From contig CANRNY010000003.1 in the NCBI GenBank assembly GCA_947632085.1, forward strand, positions 28,523 through 92,522: DNA of 64,000 nt. Direction: 5' to 3'. A model generated the notes under the pieces. The model was not told where the DNA came from. It saw only the letters and a list, made by a program, of their open reading frames with translations, and made no database searches. Origin of the DNA: an uncultured Bacilli bacterium. Lineage in GTDB: Bacteria; Bacillota_I; Bacilli_A; RF39; UBA660. This document shows positions 18,846 to 26,961 of this stretch, piece after piece. Position 1 is the first letter of the stretch. Each line of letters opens with the position of its first letter. A program made the translations under genes and the position numbers.

Positions 18846-19748
18846 GTAATAAGCTCTTATTTTGTTTCTAAAGTCTGGATCAAACTCTTGCTTACGAATC
18901 ATTTCAATTTCAAAACGATATGGTGGATAAATGCGTTCTTTATCATCATCACTTTCACCAATATAAGGCGTTTCTAAGATTTTAGGAATATTAGCTAGTT
19001 TTTCATGATAAATTATTTTAATTAAATTATCAAAACCAATATTACCGATACCAATATTTTCGTGACGATCTTTGTGTGAACCTAAAACATTTTTAGAATC
19101 ATTAATATGAATACATCCTATTTTATCTAGACCAATCTTAGTATCAAATTCAGCTAAGAATGAATCGATATCACTTATATCATAACCACCATCAAATAAA
19201 TGACAGGTATCTAAGCATACACCTATTTGTTCTTGACGATTAGTATTTTTGACAAGATAAGCTATTTCATCTAATGTACAACCACATTCACTACCCTTAC
19301 CTGCCATAGTTTCCAGTAAGATTTTACATTTAGTAGTACCATCTAAAATAATATTTAGGGCTTCAACAATATTATCTAAGCCTTCTTCTTTAGTAATACC
19401 AACAGCATTACCTGGATGTAAAACCATCTTTGTGATATGCATTTCATCACATCTTTTTAATTCATTACGAATAAAATTAATACTAAACTCGTATTTAGAA
19501 GGATCTTTTTTACTACCTAAATTAACAATATATGGTGCATGACATATAACATTATTAATATCGATATTATTGTCTTTCATCAGAGTTAGAGCTTCATTAA
19601 TATATTTTTCATCAATATCTTTTCTAATTGTATTAGTTGGAGCGCCAGTATAAAACATAAAAGTATTGGCATTATAACTTAATGCTTCTTTTAAAGAACC
19701 TAAGATTTGATCTTTACCAAAAGAAACATGACTACCTATTATTAACAT
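18837..19748 (-). CDS. nfo: Deoxyribonuclease IV (AP endonuclease Nfo)
   Basis: 303 residues, the usual length. Zn-binding motifs of AP endonuclease family 2 are present: IGSHVSF, HPGNAVG, GVCLDTCHLFDGGYDI, HINDSKNVLGSHKDRHENIG and LETPY. It incises DNA 5' of abasic sites in base excision repair. It starts at ATG 19748 and ends in a strong terminator just before the rarA promoter. Confidence 0.96.
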   Translation of the reverse strand: MLIIGSHVSFGKDQILGSLKEALSYNANTFMFYTGAPTNTIRKDIDEKYINEALTLMKDNNIDINNVICHAPYIVNLGSKKDPSKYEFSINFIRNELKRCDEMHITKMVLHPGNAVGITKEEGLDNIVEALNIILDGTTKCKILLETMAGKGSECGCTLDEIAYLVKNTNRQEQIGVCLDTCHLFDGGYDISDIDSFLAEFDTKIGLDKIGCIHINDSKNVLGSHKDRHENIGIGNIGFDNLIKIIYHEKLANIPKILETPYIGESDDDKERIYPPYRFEIEMIRKQEFDPDFRNKIRAYYKK

Positions 19749-19787
19749 TTAAATCACCTAAGTAAGATTATACCAAAAAATAACTTA

Positions 19788-20363
19788 TTATTCTATCTTT
19801 TCACTTAGACATTTATTTTCGTATTCTTTTAAAGCGGAACCATTAGCAGTACCACCTTTATCACCACTAGTTCCAGTAAACTTTTTACGAACATTATAAG
19901 CAAATTTTTCGTCTTTGAATTTAGTTATTCCACTATTTATTTTTAAGTCTTCTAATTTTGAAGAGTCATAACCATCAATTACATAGTTTTTATCAGTTAA
20001 CCAAATACTATAATATAAATTATCGCCTTTTTCTTCAACGACAACATAACCATCCCAATTATCATATGTTTTAGTTGTAAATTCATTATTAACAAGGCCT
20101 TCTAAAGTAATACACATTCCTTTACTATCACCATCTTTACTTGTAACAATATATTCGGAATTGTTAAGATGAGAGTAGTAATTATAAGCTATTTTGGCAT
20201 CTTCAATAATAGACTTAGCTTCGTTTTTTAAATTGATTGCTTTTTGATTACTTGTTGCTAATGTAACAATAGTTAAACCACCAGTTATAAAAATTGCTAC
20301 AAGGACAATCATACATAAAATTTCTAGTCTTGAAAAAGTTAATTTATCTTTATATTTATCCAT
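19788..20363 (-). CDS. Pilin-like membrane protein (degenerate prepilin N-terminus)
   Basis: 191 residues. The N-terminus KLTFSRLEILCMIVLVAIF is followed by a roughly 20-residue hydrophobic helix and the TSNQKA-like turn. F followed by E at +5 and the hydrophobic helix match the type IV prepilin/pseudopilin layout, but the Gly at -1 of the peptidase site is replaced by Thr. The rest is an extracytoplasmic domain with two Cys (C103 region MCITLEG, and C186 ENKCLSEKIE). No pilus assembly genes lie nearby. Function unknown. Confidence 0.6.
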   Translation of the reverse strand: MDKYKDKLTFSRLEILCMIVLVAIFITGGLTIVTLATSNQKAINLKNEAKSIIEDAKIAYNYYSHLNNSEYIVTSKDGDSKGMCITLEGLVNNEFTTKTYDNWDGYVVVEEKGDNLYYSIWLTDKNYVIDGYDSSKLEDLKINSGITKFKDEKFAYNVRKKFTGTSGDKGGTANGSALKEYENKCLSEKIE

Positions 20364-20418
20364 ATTATCACCTTATATTCTATAAATATTTTAATATAAA
20401 GATAAAGAAAATACAATA

Positions 20419-20637
20419 TTATTCTAAGGTACTAATAATGCTACTAATTACACCCATATCATCAATTATATTGGAAACTTTATCAGTTAAACGCAAGTTA
20501 TATTTTTCTTTGATTATTTTTTTAAATTCTTTATAAAAAGCTGGATTACGATTTAAATCTTTGATAAATGATGAATTTTCTTTTAAATATTCAAGCATTT
20601 TATCTTTTTGTAAATTATCTAACACTACTCTTTCCAT
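20419..20637 (-). CDS. ylbE: YlbE-like protein
   Basis: 72 residues from ATG 20637; GGTGA of the overlapping ylbD end serves as SD. Sequence such as MLEYLKENSSFIKDLNRNPAFYKEF matches the short helical YlbE family of Bacilli (pattern YLKENPxLxxFIRxxPxWYRxL). In Bacillus ylbE directly follows ylbD, as here. Role unknown. Confidence 0.75.
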   Translation of the reverse strand: MERVVLDNLQKDKMLEYLKENSSFIKDLNRNPAFYKEFKKIIKEKYNLRLTDKVSNIIDDMGVISSIISTLE

Positions 20638-20638
20638 A

Positions 20639-20974
20639 TTAATCACCAAAGAATTTAGATAGTGGTCGTGCAATATTAGGTTTAATGTTATTGTTTATAT
20701 TTTCGGTAGTTTTGGTAGCAAGTTCACTAAAGATATCTAGGGCTTTTTGAGCATTTTCAATATGTTTTTGTAAGGAATCAGGATCAAATTTTTCCATATA
20801 ATCAGAGATTTTTTTGGTCTTTGGTTGATTTGTGTATTTACTCCAAACGCTTTCATCTTCACCATATAAATCATATAGTTCGTAGAATTTTTGCCAGGTC
20901 ATTTCGTTATTAGCAACATAGGTAGCTAGTTCTGGTTTAGATTTAACAAATTCTTTAAATTGTTCTTTAGACAT
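20639..20974 (-). CDS. ylbD: YlbD-like putative coat-family protein
   Basis: 111 residues. FKEFVKSKPELATYVANNEMTWQKFYELYDLYGEDESVWSKY is the hallmark of YlbD (PF14071), a family annotated as putative spore-coat protein in Bacillus. The C-terminal part is low-complexity helical. It overlaps ylbE, giving the same ylbD-ylbE pair as Bacillus. Its SD is buried in a hairpin (20978-21014) downstream of parC. Confidence 0.78.
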   Translation of the reverse strand: MSKEQFKEFVKSKPELATYVANNEMTWQKFYELYDLYGEDESVWSKYTNQPKTKKISDYMEKFDPDSLQKHIENAQKALDIFSELATKTTENINNNIKPNIARPLSKFFGD

Positions 20975-20977
20975 AAA

Positions 20978-21014
20978 AAATCACCTATTAAATTGTATGT
21001 TTAATAAGTGATTT
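20978..21014 (-). promoter_or_regulatory. Terminator-like hairpin containing the ylbD ribosome-binding site
   Basis: Minus-strand RNA forms a 15-bp stem, AAATCACTTATTAAA with TTTAATAGGTGATTT, with one G-U wobble and a 7-nt loop. The 3' arm holds the ylbD SD (GGTGA) and runs into TTTTTT then ATG. The mismatch is tolerated only in minus-strand RNA, consistent with function there. It may terminate parC transcripts, mask ylbD translation, or both. Confidence 0.75.
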
Positions 21015-21020
21015 ATTTGA

Positions 21021-23564
21021 CTATAATTTAAAGTCATCGATGAAGTCTTCAATAGTTAATTCTTCTGGTTCATCTAATTTTACGGGTTCTGAACTTTCTT
21101 TAGTATTTTCTTTAGCAGAAGCAGAATTTTCGTTTATTTCTAATTTACGTTCAACTACTTCAGCTACTTTGAAAGTATCTTCAAGAGGAGTTCGACAAAT
21201 AGCACTTCCCGTGGAAGCTAAATCCATTATTGGTAGTTCAGAAGCTTTTATTTCTTTAAATTCACCATCAGTTTTAAGACCAATGACATCACGAATATTA
21301 ACAGCTAGAGCATTAATAATCTCATAAGTTGTAGATTTAACTTTTTTAATTAAAGTACTACCTTTTTTAGCACGAGTCATTTGTTCTAATTCACTAATTT
21401 TAATACGTTTTGAAGTACTCTTATTAGTGAAGACGGCAATATATTCATCATAGCTTTCAGGTGATAGACAAGTCATTACTTCATCATCTTTAACATTTAT
21501 TCCTTTAACACCTGAGGCTTTAGCACCTACGATTGGAATTTCATTACTATCAATATTTACATAACGACCAGTCTTAGTAATATATATTGCACGACCATTG
21601 TCTTGACAGACAGATACTAATTCATCACCATCTTTTAATTTCATAGCATTAATTGGTTTAGTATAACGACTGACAATTAAGTCTTCTAAATTAGTACGTT
21701 TAGTAATACCATTTCGAGTTGTCATAATAACATTAGTCTTTTTATTATCTAAGATCATAGCGAAAATTATTTTTTCTTCAGCACCTATTTGAATTAAATT
21801 ACTAATGTGTTTACCTAATTCTTTCCATTTAGTTTCAACTATTTCATGAACTGGAACATATAAGTAATGACCAAGATTAGTAAACATTAGTAAGGTATCT
21901 AATGTTGTAGTACTATAAATACCTCTTATAAAGTCACCAGGTTTTAAAGCAGTTGGTTCGCTTGAAGCATTAACATATGACTTAAGAGGAATACGTTTGA
22001 CATAGCCATCATTAGTAGCAACAACAATAACATTTTCTTTAGCAATCATATCTTTAGCATCAATCTTAATTTCCACTACTTCATCGCGAATTTCGGTACG
22101 ACGTGGATTAGCAAATTCTTTTTTAACTTCGCTAATTTCAGCTTTCATTTGACGTTTTAAGATATTTTCGTCATTAAGAATTGAATTTAAGAATTCAATC
22201 ATACGCTCTAAATCGCTTTTTTCACCTAATAACTGATTTATATCTGTATTTGATAAACGATATAGTTGCATTGTAACAATTGCCGTTGCTTGTTCTTCAG
22301 TAAAGGCAAATTCTTTTACTAAGTTAACAATACAATCAGCTTTATTTTTAGAAGCACGAATTGTTTTAATTACTTCGTCTAAGACATCGATGGCTTTTAG
22401 TAAACCTTCGACAATATGTAAACGAGCTTTAGCATGTTCTAAATCAAAACGAGTACGTCTTAAGATAACATCTTTTTGATGAGCAATAAACGCATCTAAG
22501 ATTTCTAAAATTCCAACTTGTTTTGGTCTTCTGTTAACAATTGCAACCATATTGAAGTTGTAATTTATTTGTAATTCAGTATTTTTAAGTAAATAGTTTA
22601 AGATTAGTTCAGCATTGGCTTCTTTTTTTAGTTCAATAACTATTTTAGCCATATGTTCTTTATCAGAAACATCAATGACATCAACAATACCATCGACTTT
22701 TTTATCAATTTTTATATCTTCGATTTTTTTTCGTAGTTGTTCTTTTAAGACATCATATGGTATTTCATGAATGATTATTTGATGAACACCACGATCTTTA
22801 ACGATTTCAGTTTTAGCTTTAACAACTACTTTACCACGACCAGTAGAATAAGCTTCTAATAAGCCATTTTTGCCTTCAACTACACCACCGGTAGGAAAGT
22901 CAGGGCCTTTAATAATATTTAAAATGGTATCTAATCGACAATTTGGGTTATCAATACGATGAATAGTCGCATCAATTACTTCTCCTAGGTTGTGAGGAGG
23001 AATATTAGTTGCATAACCAGCAGAAATACCTGTTGAACCATTAACTAAAAGGTTCGGGAAATTAGCTGGTAAGACAGTTGGTTCTAAGTCTTCATCACTA
23101 TAGTTTAATGTCATTTCAACGGCGTTACGATTGATATCTTTAAGCATTATTTGAGCTAGTTTAGTAAGTCTAGTCTCTGTATAACGATAAGCAGCTGGCC
23201 CATCACCATCTATTGAACCATTGTTACCATGAATATCAATAAATGGTTCACGCATTTTCCAAGCTTGAGACATGTAAATCATTGCCCCATAAATACTTGA
23301 ATCGCCATGAGGGTGATATTTACCCATAACATCACCAACAGCTTTAGCGCATTTACGATATGGACGATCAAAAGTGTTTTTGTCTTCCCACATTGTATAT
23401 AAAATACGACGTTGAACTGGTTTTAAACCATCACGAACATCAGGTAAGGCACGATCTTGAATAATACTTTTAGAGTATCTACCAAAACGATCACCCATAA
23501 TGTCTTCTAAAGTATAATCGTAGATTTTTTCAATGATTGTCTTCTCTTCTTTTGCTTTTGCCAT
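21021..23564 (-). CDS. parC: DNA topoisomerase IV subunit A
   Basis: 847 residues. GRYSKSIIQDRALPDVRDGLKPVQRRILY, HPHGDSSIY, the active-site Tyr128 in AYRYTETRL and the C-terminal beta-pinwheel repeats identify a type II topoisomerase A subunit. Wording of the motifs and the upstream parE, 6 bp away, favour ParC over GyrA. It decatenates daughter chromosomes. The quinolone-determining region reads S89-S90-I-Y-G93, so the residue equal to Glu84 of Staphylococcus GrlA is Gly. An acidic tail follows the pinwheel. Confidence 0.94.
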   Translation of the reverse strand: MAKAKEEKTIIEKIYDYTLEDIMGDRFGRYSKSIIQDRALPDVRDGLKPVQRRILYTMWEDKNTFDRPYRKCAKAVGDVMGKYHPHGDSSIYGAMIYMSQAWKMREPFIDIHGNNGSIDGDGPAAYRYTETRLTKLAQIMLKDINRNAVEMTLNYSDEDLEPTVLPANFPNLLVNGSTGISAGYATNIPPHNLGEVIDATIHRIDNPNCRLDTILNIIKGPDFPTGGVVEGKNGLLEAYSTGRGKVVVKAKTEIVKDRGVHQIIIHEIPYDVLKEQLRKKIEDIKIDKKVDGIVDVIDVSDKEHMAKIVIELKKEANAELILNYLLKNTELQINYNFNMVAIVNRRPKQVGILEILDAFIAHQKDVILRRTRFDLEHAKARLHIVEGLLKAIDVLDEVIKTIRASKNKADCIVNLVKEFAFTEEQATAIVTMQLYRLSNTDINQLLGEKSDLERMIEFLNSILNDENILKRQMKAEISEVKKEFANPRRTEIRDEVVEIKIDAKDMIAKENVIVVATNDGYVKRIPLKSYVNASSEPTALKPGDFIRGIYSTTTLDTLLMFTNLGHYLYVPVHEIVETKWKELGKHISNLIQIGAEEKIIFAMILDNKKTNVIMTTRNGITKRTNLEDLIVSRYTKPINAMKLKDGDELVSVCQDNGRAIYITKTGRYVNIDSNEIPIVGAKASGVKGINVKDDEVMTCLSPESYDEYIAVFTNKSTSKRIKISELEQMTRAKKGSTLIKKVKSTTYEIINALAVNIRDVIGLKTDGEFKEIKASELPIMDLASTGSAICRTPLEDTFKVAEVVERKLEINENSASAKENTKESSEPVKLDEPEELTIEDFIDDFKL

Positions 23565-23570
23565 CTTTGA

Positions 23571-25490
23571 TTACCTCCTAAAGTCGTCTTCTAATGTGAA
23601 ATCAACATTTTCATTTATCCATTCTTTACGTGGTTCTACTTTATCACCCATTAGAACAGATACTCTTTTTTCAGCTAAAGCAGCATCAGTAATGCTAACT
23701 TTAATTAAACTTCTTGTCGCAGGATTCATTGTTGTTTCATATAATTCATCAGCATCCATCTCACCAAGTCCTTTAAATCTTTGAACTTTATAAGATTGTT
23801 TGATTGTTTTCTTTTTTTCTTCTAATTCTTCATCAGTTGCAACGTATTCTTTATATTTACCATAATCAATAGCATATAAAGGGGGATTAGCAATATATAG
23901 CATTCCAGCTTCAATTAATGGACGCATAAAACGATAGAAGAATGTTAGAAGAAGAATTTGGATATGAGCGCCATCATCATCGGCATCGGTCATAATAATT
24001 ACTTTACCATAATTAGATTCTGATGGATCGAAATCATTACCTATACCAGCACCAATAGCATATGTTAAGGTATTTAATTCTTCATTACTATGAATATCAT
24101 TACTAGAAGCTTTTTCGCAGTTTAATACTTTACCTCTTAAAGGAAGGATAGCTTGAGTTTCACGATTACGACCAGTTTTAGCAGAACCACCGGCTGAATC
24201 TCCTTCGACTAAGAATAATTCAGATATCGCAGTATTTTTACCAGTCGCTTTAGCAAGTTTACCACTTAAGATTTTATCTTTCTTTTCTTTACCCTTACCT
24301 TGACGAGCTGCTTCACGAGCTTTACGGGCTGCTTCACGAGCAACTTTACTACGTGAGGCTTTTTCAACGATGGTAACAGCTATTTCACGATTTTCTTCTA
24401 GGAAGAATTTCATATTTTCATAAGTTATTTGCTCAGTTACTGTACGAGCTTCAGGTGTTCCTAATTTACCTTTAGTTTGACCTTCGAATTGTAATAAATT
24501 TTCTGGTACTTTAAGATTAATTACAGCACTTAAACCTTCGCGAACATCAGATCCTTCAAAGGAAGCATCTTTACTTTTTAAGATATTATTTTCTTTAGCA
24601 TATTCGTTGAAAGCTTTAGTAATACCAGATTTAAATCCAGTTTCATGAGAACCACCATCACTAGTTTTAACATTATTAACAAAACTTAAAATATTTTCGT
24701 TATAGCCTTCTTGATATTGAAGAGCAATATCAACTTCGATTCCCTGTTTAATACCATTAAAGTTGATTACTTTGTGAAGGGTTGTTTTGCCTTCATTTAT
24801 ATATTCAACAAAATTAATTAAACCGGCTTCATAATGATATTTAACATTACGATTATCTTCTTCATCTTCAACTTCAATAGTTATACCAGAAAGAAGAAAA
24901 GCACTTTCCTGCATTCGCTCAGTAATAGTTGTAAATGAAAAATTAGTTGATTTAAAAATCTCAGGATCTGGTAAGAATGTTACTGTTGTACCTGTACGAT
25001 TAGTAGTACCGATTTTTTTTAGAGGTTCTTTAACGTGACCACCATTTTCAAAGGTAATACTATGAACAGCACCATCACGATAAATAACAACATTCATCCA
25101 TTTAGATAAGGCGTTTACAACAGAAGCACCTACTCCATGTAGACCACCAGATACTTTATAACTACCCTCTTCGAATTTACCACCAGCATGAAGTATTGTA
25201 TATATTACTTCAGGAGTTGTATGACCACTTTCATGCATTCCAGTTGGAACACCACGACCATGATCTTCAACAGTTATAGAGCCATCTTTATTTAAAGTGA
25301 TTTTAATATAATCGCCATAACCATTAATACTTTCGTCTATTGCATTATCAACAATTTCCCATACTAAATGATGAAGGCCTCTTTTATCCGTTGAACCAAT
25401 ATACATACCTGGTCTTTTACGAACGGCATCCAATCCTTCAAGGATTTTTATTGATGTTGCATCATATTCTTTGTTTTTTACTGTTGTCAT
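23571..25490 (-). CDS. parE: DNA topoisomerase IV subunit B
   Basis: 639 residues. GHKL ATPase motifs EIVDNAIDE, DHGRGVPTG and GGLHGVGASVVNALS; TOPRIM motifs LVEGDSAGGSA and MTDADDDGAHI; C-terminal RFKGLGEMDADELYETTMNP. It hydrolyses ATP for the ParC2E2 enzyme. It begins at ATG 25490 and is followed after 6 bp by parC. Confidence 0.95.
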   Translation of the reverse strand: MTTVKNKEYDATSIKILEGLDAVRKRPGMYIGSTDKRGLHHLVWEIVDNAIDESINGYGDYIKITLNKDGSITVEDHGRGVPTGMHESGHTTPEVIYTILHAGGKFEEGSYKVSGGLHGVGASVVNALSKWMNVVIYRDGAVHSITFENGGHVKEPLKKIGTTNRTGTTVTFLPDPEIFKSTNFSFTTITERMQESAFLLSGITIEVEDEEDNRNVKYHYEAGLINFVEYINEGKTTLHKVINFNGIKQGIEVDIALQYQEGYNENILSFVNNVKTSDGGSHETGFKSGITKAFNEYAKENNILKSKDASFEGSDVREGLSAVINLKVPENLLQFEGQTKGKLGTPEARTVTEQITYENMKFFLEENREIAVTIVEKASRSKVAREAARKAREAARQGKGKEKKDKILSGKLAKATGKNTAISELFLVEGDSAGGSAKTGRNRETQAILPLRGKVLNCEKASSNDIHSNEELNTLTYAIGAGIGNDFDPSESNYGKVIIMTDADDDGAHIQILLLTFFYRFMRPLIEAGMLYIANPPLYAIDYGKYKEYVATDEELEEKKKTIKQSYKVQRFKGLGEMDADELYETTMNPATRSLIKVSITDAALAEKRVSVLMGDKVEPRKEWINENVDFTLEDDFRR

Positions 25491-25525
25491 TTAATTCACC
25501 ATAGTTAGTATATCATAAATGGCAA

Positions 25526-25568
25526 GCAAAAAAAAAGAGCTTTGACAGTTTATAATGTCAAATAACTC
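25526..25568 (-). terminator. Terminator upstream of parE
   Basis: Minus-strand stem GAG..TTTGACA / TGTCAAA..CTC with an 8-nt loop, followed by about ten T. It ends the transcript of the 178-aa membrane protein gene and isolates it from parE. Confidence 0.8.
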
Positions 25569-25586
25569 CCATATTTTCGGACTTTT

Positions 25587-26123
25587 TTAGAATTCGTCAT
25601 CATCTAAAAAATGTAGTTTATCATCATCTATTTTTTCTTCAACAGGTTCTTTTTTACTTTTAAAAATTTCTTTTTTATCAACATCGTGTGTTACAATCTT
25701 TTCTGGTTCATCAGCTACTGGTGATAAGACTGCTGTATCTTCAATAATATTAATATCTAAAATCTTAACTGGTTTGGTTGATTCACTTAGTGAACTTTGG
25801 GCAGTTGTTCGAACTTCAACCTCTTGTTCTTTTTGAATTTCTTCTTCGAAATTCTTTTTAAATTCCTCTAAGTTTTTAGTTAAAACAGGCATTTCAAAAG
25901 TAACATCTTCCTTAACAGGAGGTGTTTCAGTTTTAGGTTCAAAAGTAATATCCTTAATATCTTCTTCTTTAACTTTTTTAGGCTCTTTAGCTTTTTTGGC
26001 ATCTTTCATACCTAAAAGTAGGACAATAATAAATAGTATAACTAAAATAATGATAGCAATAACTAAAATTTTAGTAAAATAATCATTTTCAAATATTTTA
26101 TCAATAATACTGAGTATATCCAT
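25587..26123 (-). CDS. Bitopic membrane protein with acidic cytosolic tail
   Basis: 178 residues from ATG 26123 (GAGGTG SD); an upstream ATG at 26162 lies beyond the promoter. One strong membrane helix (about 19-41, ILVIAIIILVILFIIVLLLG) is followed by a Lys/Glu/Pro-rich, probably disordered region ending DDDKLHFLDDDEF. No domain is recognised. The layout resembles cytosolic-tail scaffold or divisome-type proteins, but that is only a resemblance. Confidence 0.7.
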   Translation of the reverse strand: MDILSIIDKIFENDYFTKILVIAIIILVILFIIVLLLGMKDAKKAKEPKKVKEEDIKDITFEPKTETPPVKEDVTFEMPVLTKNLEEFKKNFEEEIQKEQEVEVRTTAQSSLSESTKPVKILDINIIEDTAVLSPVADEPEKIVTHDVDKKEIFKSKKEPVEEKIDDDKLHFLDDDEF

Positions 26124-26152
26124 AATCGCACCTCTTATTATTCTATATAATA

Positions 26153-26182
26153 AGAATACCATAAATATACTTATTATGACAA
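26153..26182 (-). promoter_or_regulatory. Promoter of the 178-aa membrane protein gene
   Basis: Minus-strand TTGTCA (26177-26182), 18-bp spacer, TGG + TATTCT (26153-26158). Confidence 0.6.
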
Positions 26183-26191
26183 TATTATTTA

Positions 26192-26221
26192 GAAAAAAAA
26201 CAACTTAATTTTTTAAGTTGT
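26192..26221 (-). terminator. Terminator of yneF
   Basis: Stem CAACTTAA / TTAAGTTG with a 4-nt loop and a run of eight T on the minus strand. Confidence 0.88.
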
Positions 26222-26439
26222 TAACGATATTTATTCATTTGTTGCATTATTTGTCTTACTTGTTTTTGACTAGGTTTTCTACCCATTCCACTCATCATAG
26301 CTTCAATCATCTTTTCATTGATTGGTGGATTCTCTTCTAATTGCTTTTTAAAAATATGGCGAGCAACCATAAAGCCAATTATTAAACCAACGATTAAGCC
26401 AAAACAAACTTGCAAAATATCAATAACTAATGGTGGCAT
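26221..26439 (-). CDS. yneF: YneF family small membrane protein (UPF0154)
   Basis: 72 residues: one N-terminal helix (VIDILQVCFGLIVGLIIGFMVARHIF) and a conserved tail NPPINEKMIEAMMSGMGRKPS then QKQVRQIMQQM, which is the UPF0154/YneF signature. In Bacillus yneF follows tkt and yneE/sirA, the same order as here. Function unknown. Confidence 0.92.
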   Translation of the reverse strand: MPPLVIDILQVCFGLIVGLIIGFMVARHIFKKQLEENPPINEKMIEAMMSGMGRKPSQKQVRQIMQQMNKYR

Positions 26440-26498
26440 TATAACACACTCCTTTGTACGATTATTTTACTAAATATTTAAAGTTTTAACAAGAGTTA

Positions 26499-26909
26499 TT
26501 ATAGTTCTTCGAGCCAAAAATAATCTTTATTAATAAAATCACAGACAAATAAATGATCTTTGGGGAAGATAATTTTAAGAAATGATGGTATTTCTTTAGT
26601 TGATTTAAGATAGAGATAAGATTTATTAATGATTAATTTAGTTTTTTCGTTAGTAAAATAATCATATATCATATGAGTATAGTTTATTTTACTATAATTA
26701 TCTTTATTTTTATAATGTTCGTATAAATTATTATCTAATTTATCTTTATTAAAGTAATCTCTTATTTGACTAAAGAAATTATAAGCAATACGAACTTGAT
26801 CATTATTTAAATAATATATATTTTCTAAGACTTTATAAAGATTATAGGGAGAATCTTTAGTTAAGTTAGAATATGGTTCTTTTATTTTAAAAACATAATA
26901 TGTACGCAT
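26499..26909 (-). CDS. SirA/YneE family protein (DnaA-inhibitor family)
   Basis: 136 residues. The start MRTYYVFKIKEPYSN.. and the helical body fit the SirA (YneE, PF10747) family. Similarity is weak and position carries the call: it lies between tkt and yneF exactly as yneE does in Bacillus. There SirA binds DnaA domain I and blocks replication initiation at sporulation onset. Here the protein is rich in Lys, Asn and Tyr. Its SD is sequestered in a 12-bp hairpin (26915-26947). Confidence 0.65.
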   Translation of the reverse strand: MRTYYVFKIKEPYSNLTKDSPYNLYKVLENIYYLNNDQVRIAYNFFSQIRDYFNKDKLDNNLYEHYKNKDNYSKINYTHMIYDYFTNEKTKLIINKSYLYLKSTKEIPSFLKIIFPKDHLFVCDFINKDYFWLEEL

Positions 26910-26914
26910 AATAA

Positions 26915-26947
26915 ATCACCAATAAGAATATAACGCTTATTGGTGAT
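26915..26947 (-). promoter_or_regulatory. Hairpin sequestering the sirA-like gene's ribosome-binding site
   Basis: Perfect 12-bp stem ATCACCAATAAG / CTTATTGGTGAT with a 9-nt loop, between the tkt stop and the next gene. The 3' arm contains the SD GGTGA six nt before the ATG at 26909. The trailing sequence TTATT is only weakly terminator-like, so translational masking is the more likely effect. Confidence 0.75.
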
Positions 26948-26961
26948 GAATTTTGACGAAT

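Noticed and set aside
21021..25490. gyrB-gyrA instead of parE-parC
   Set aside because: The motif wording in the A subunit (RYSKSIIQDRALPDVRDG) and the ParE-type C-terminus fit topoisomerase IV better.
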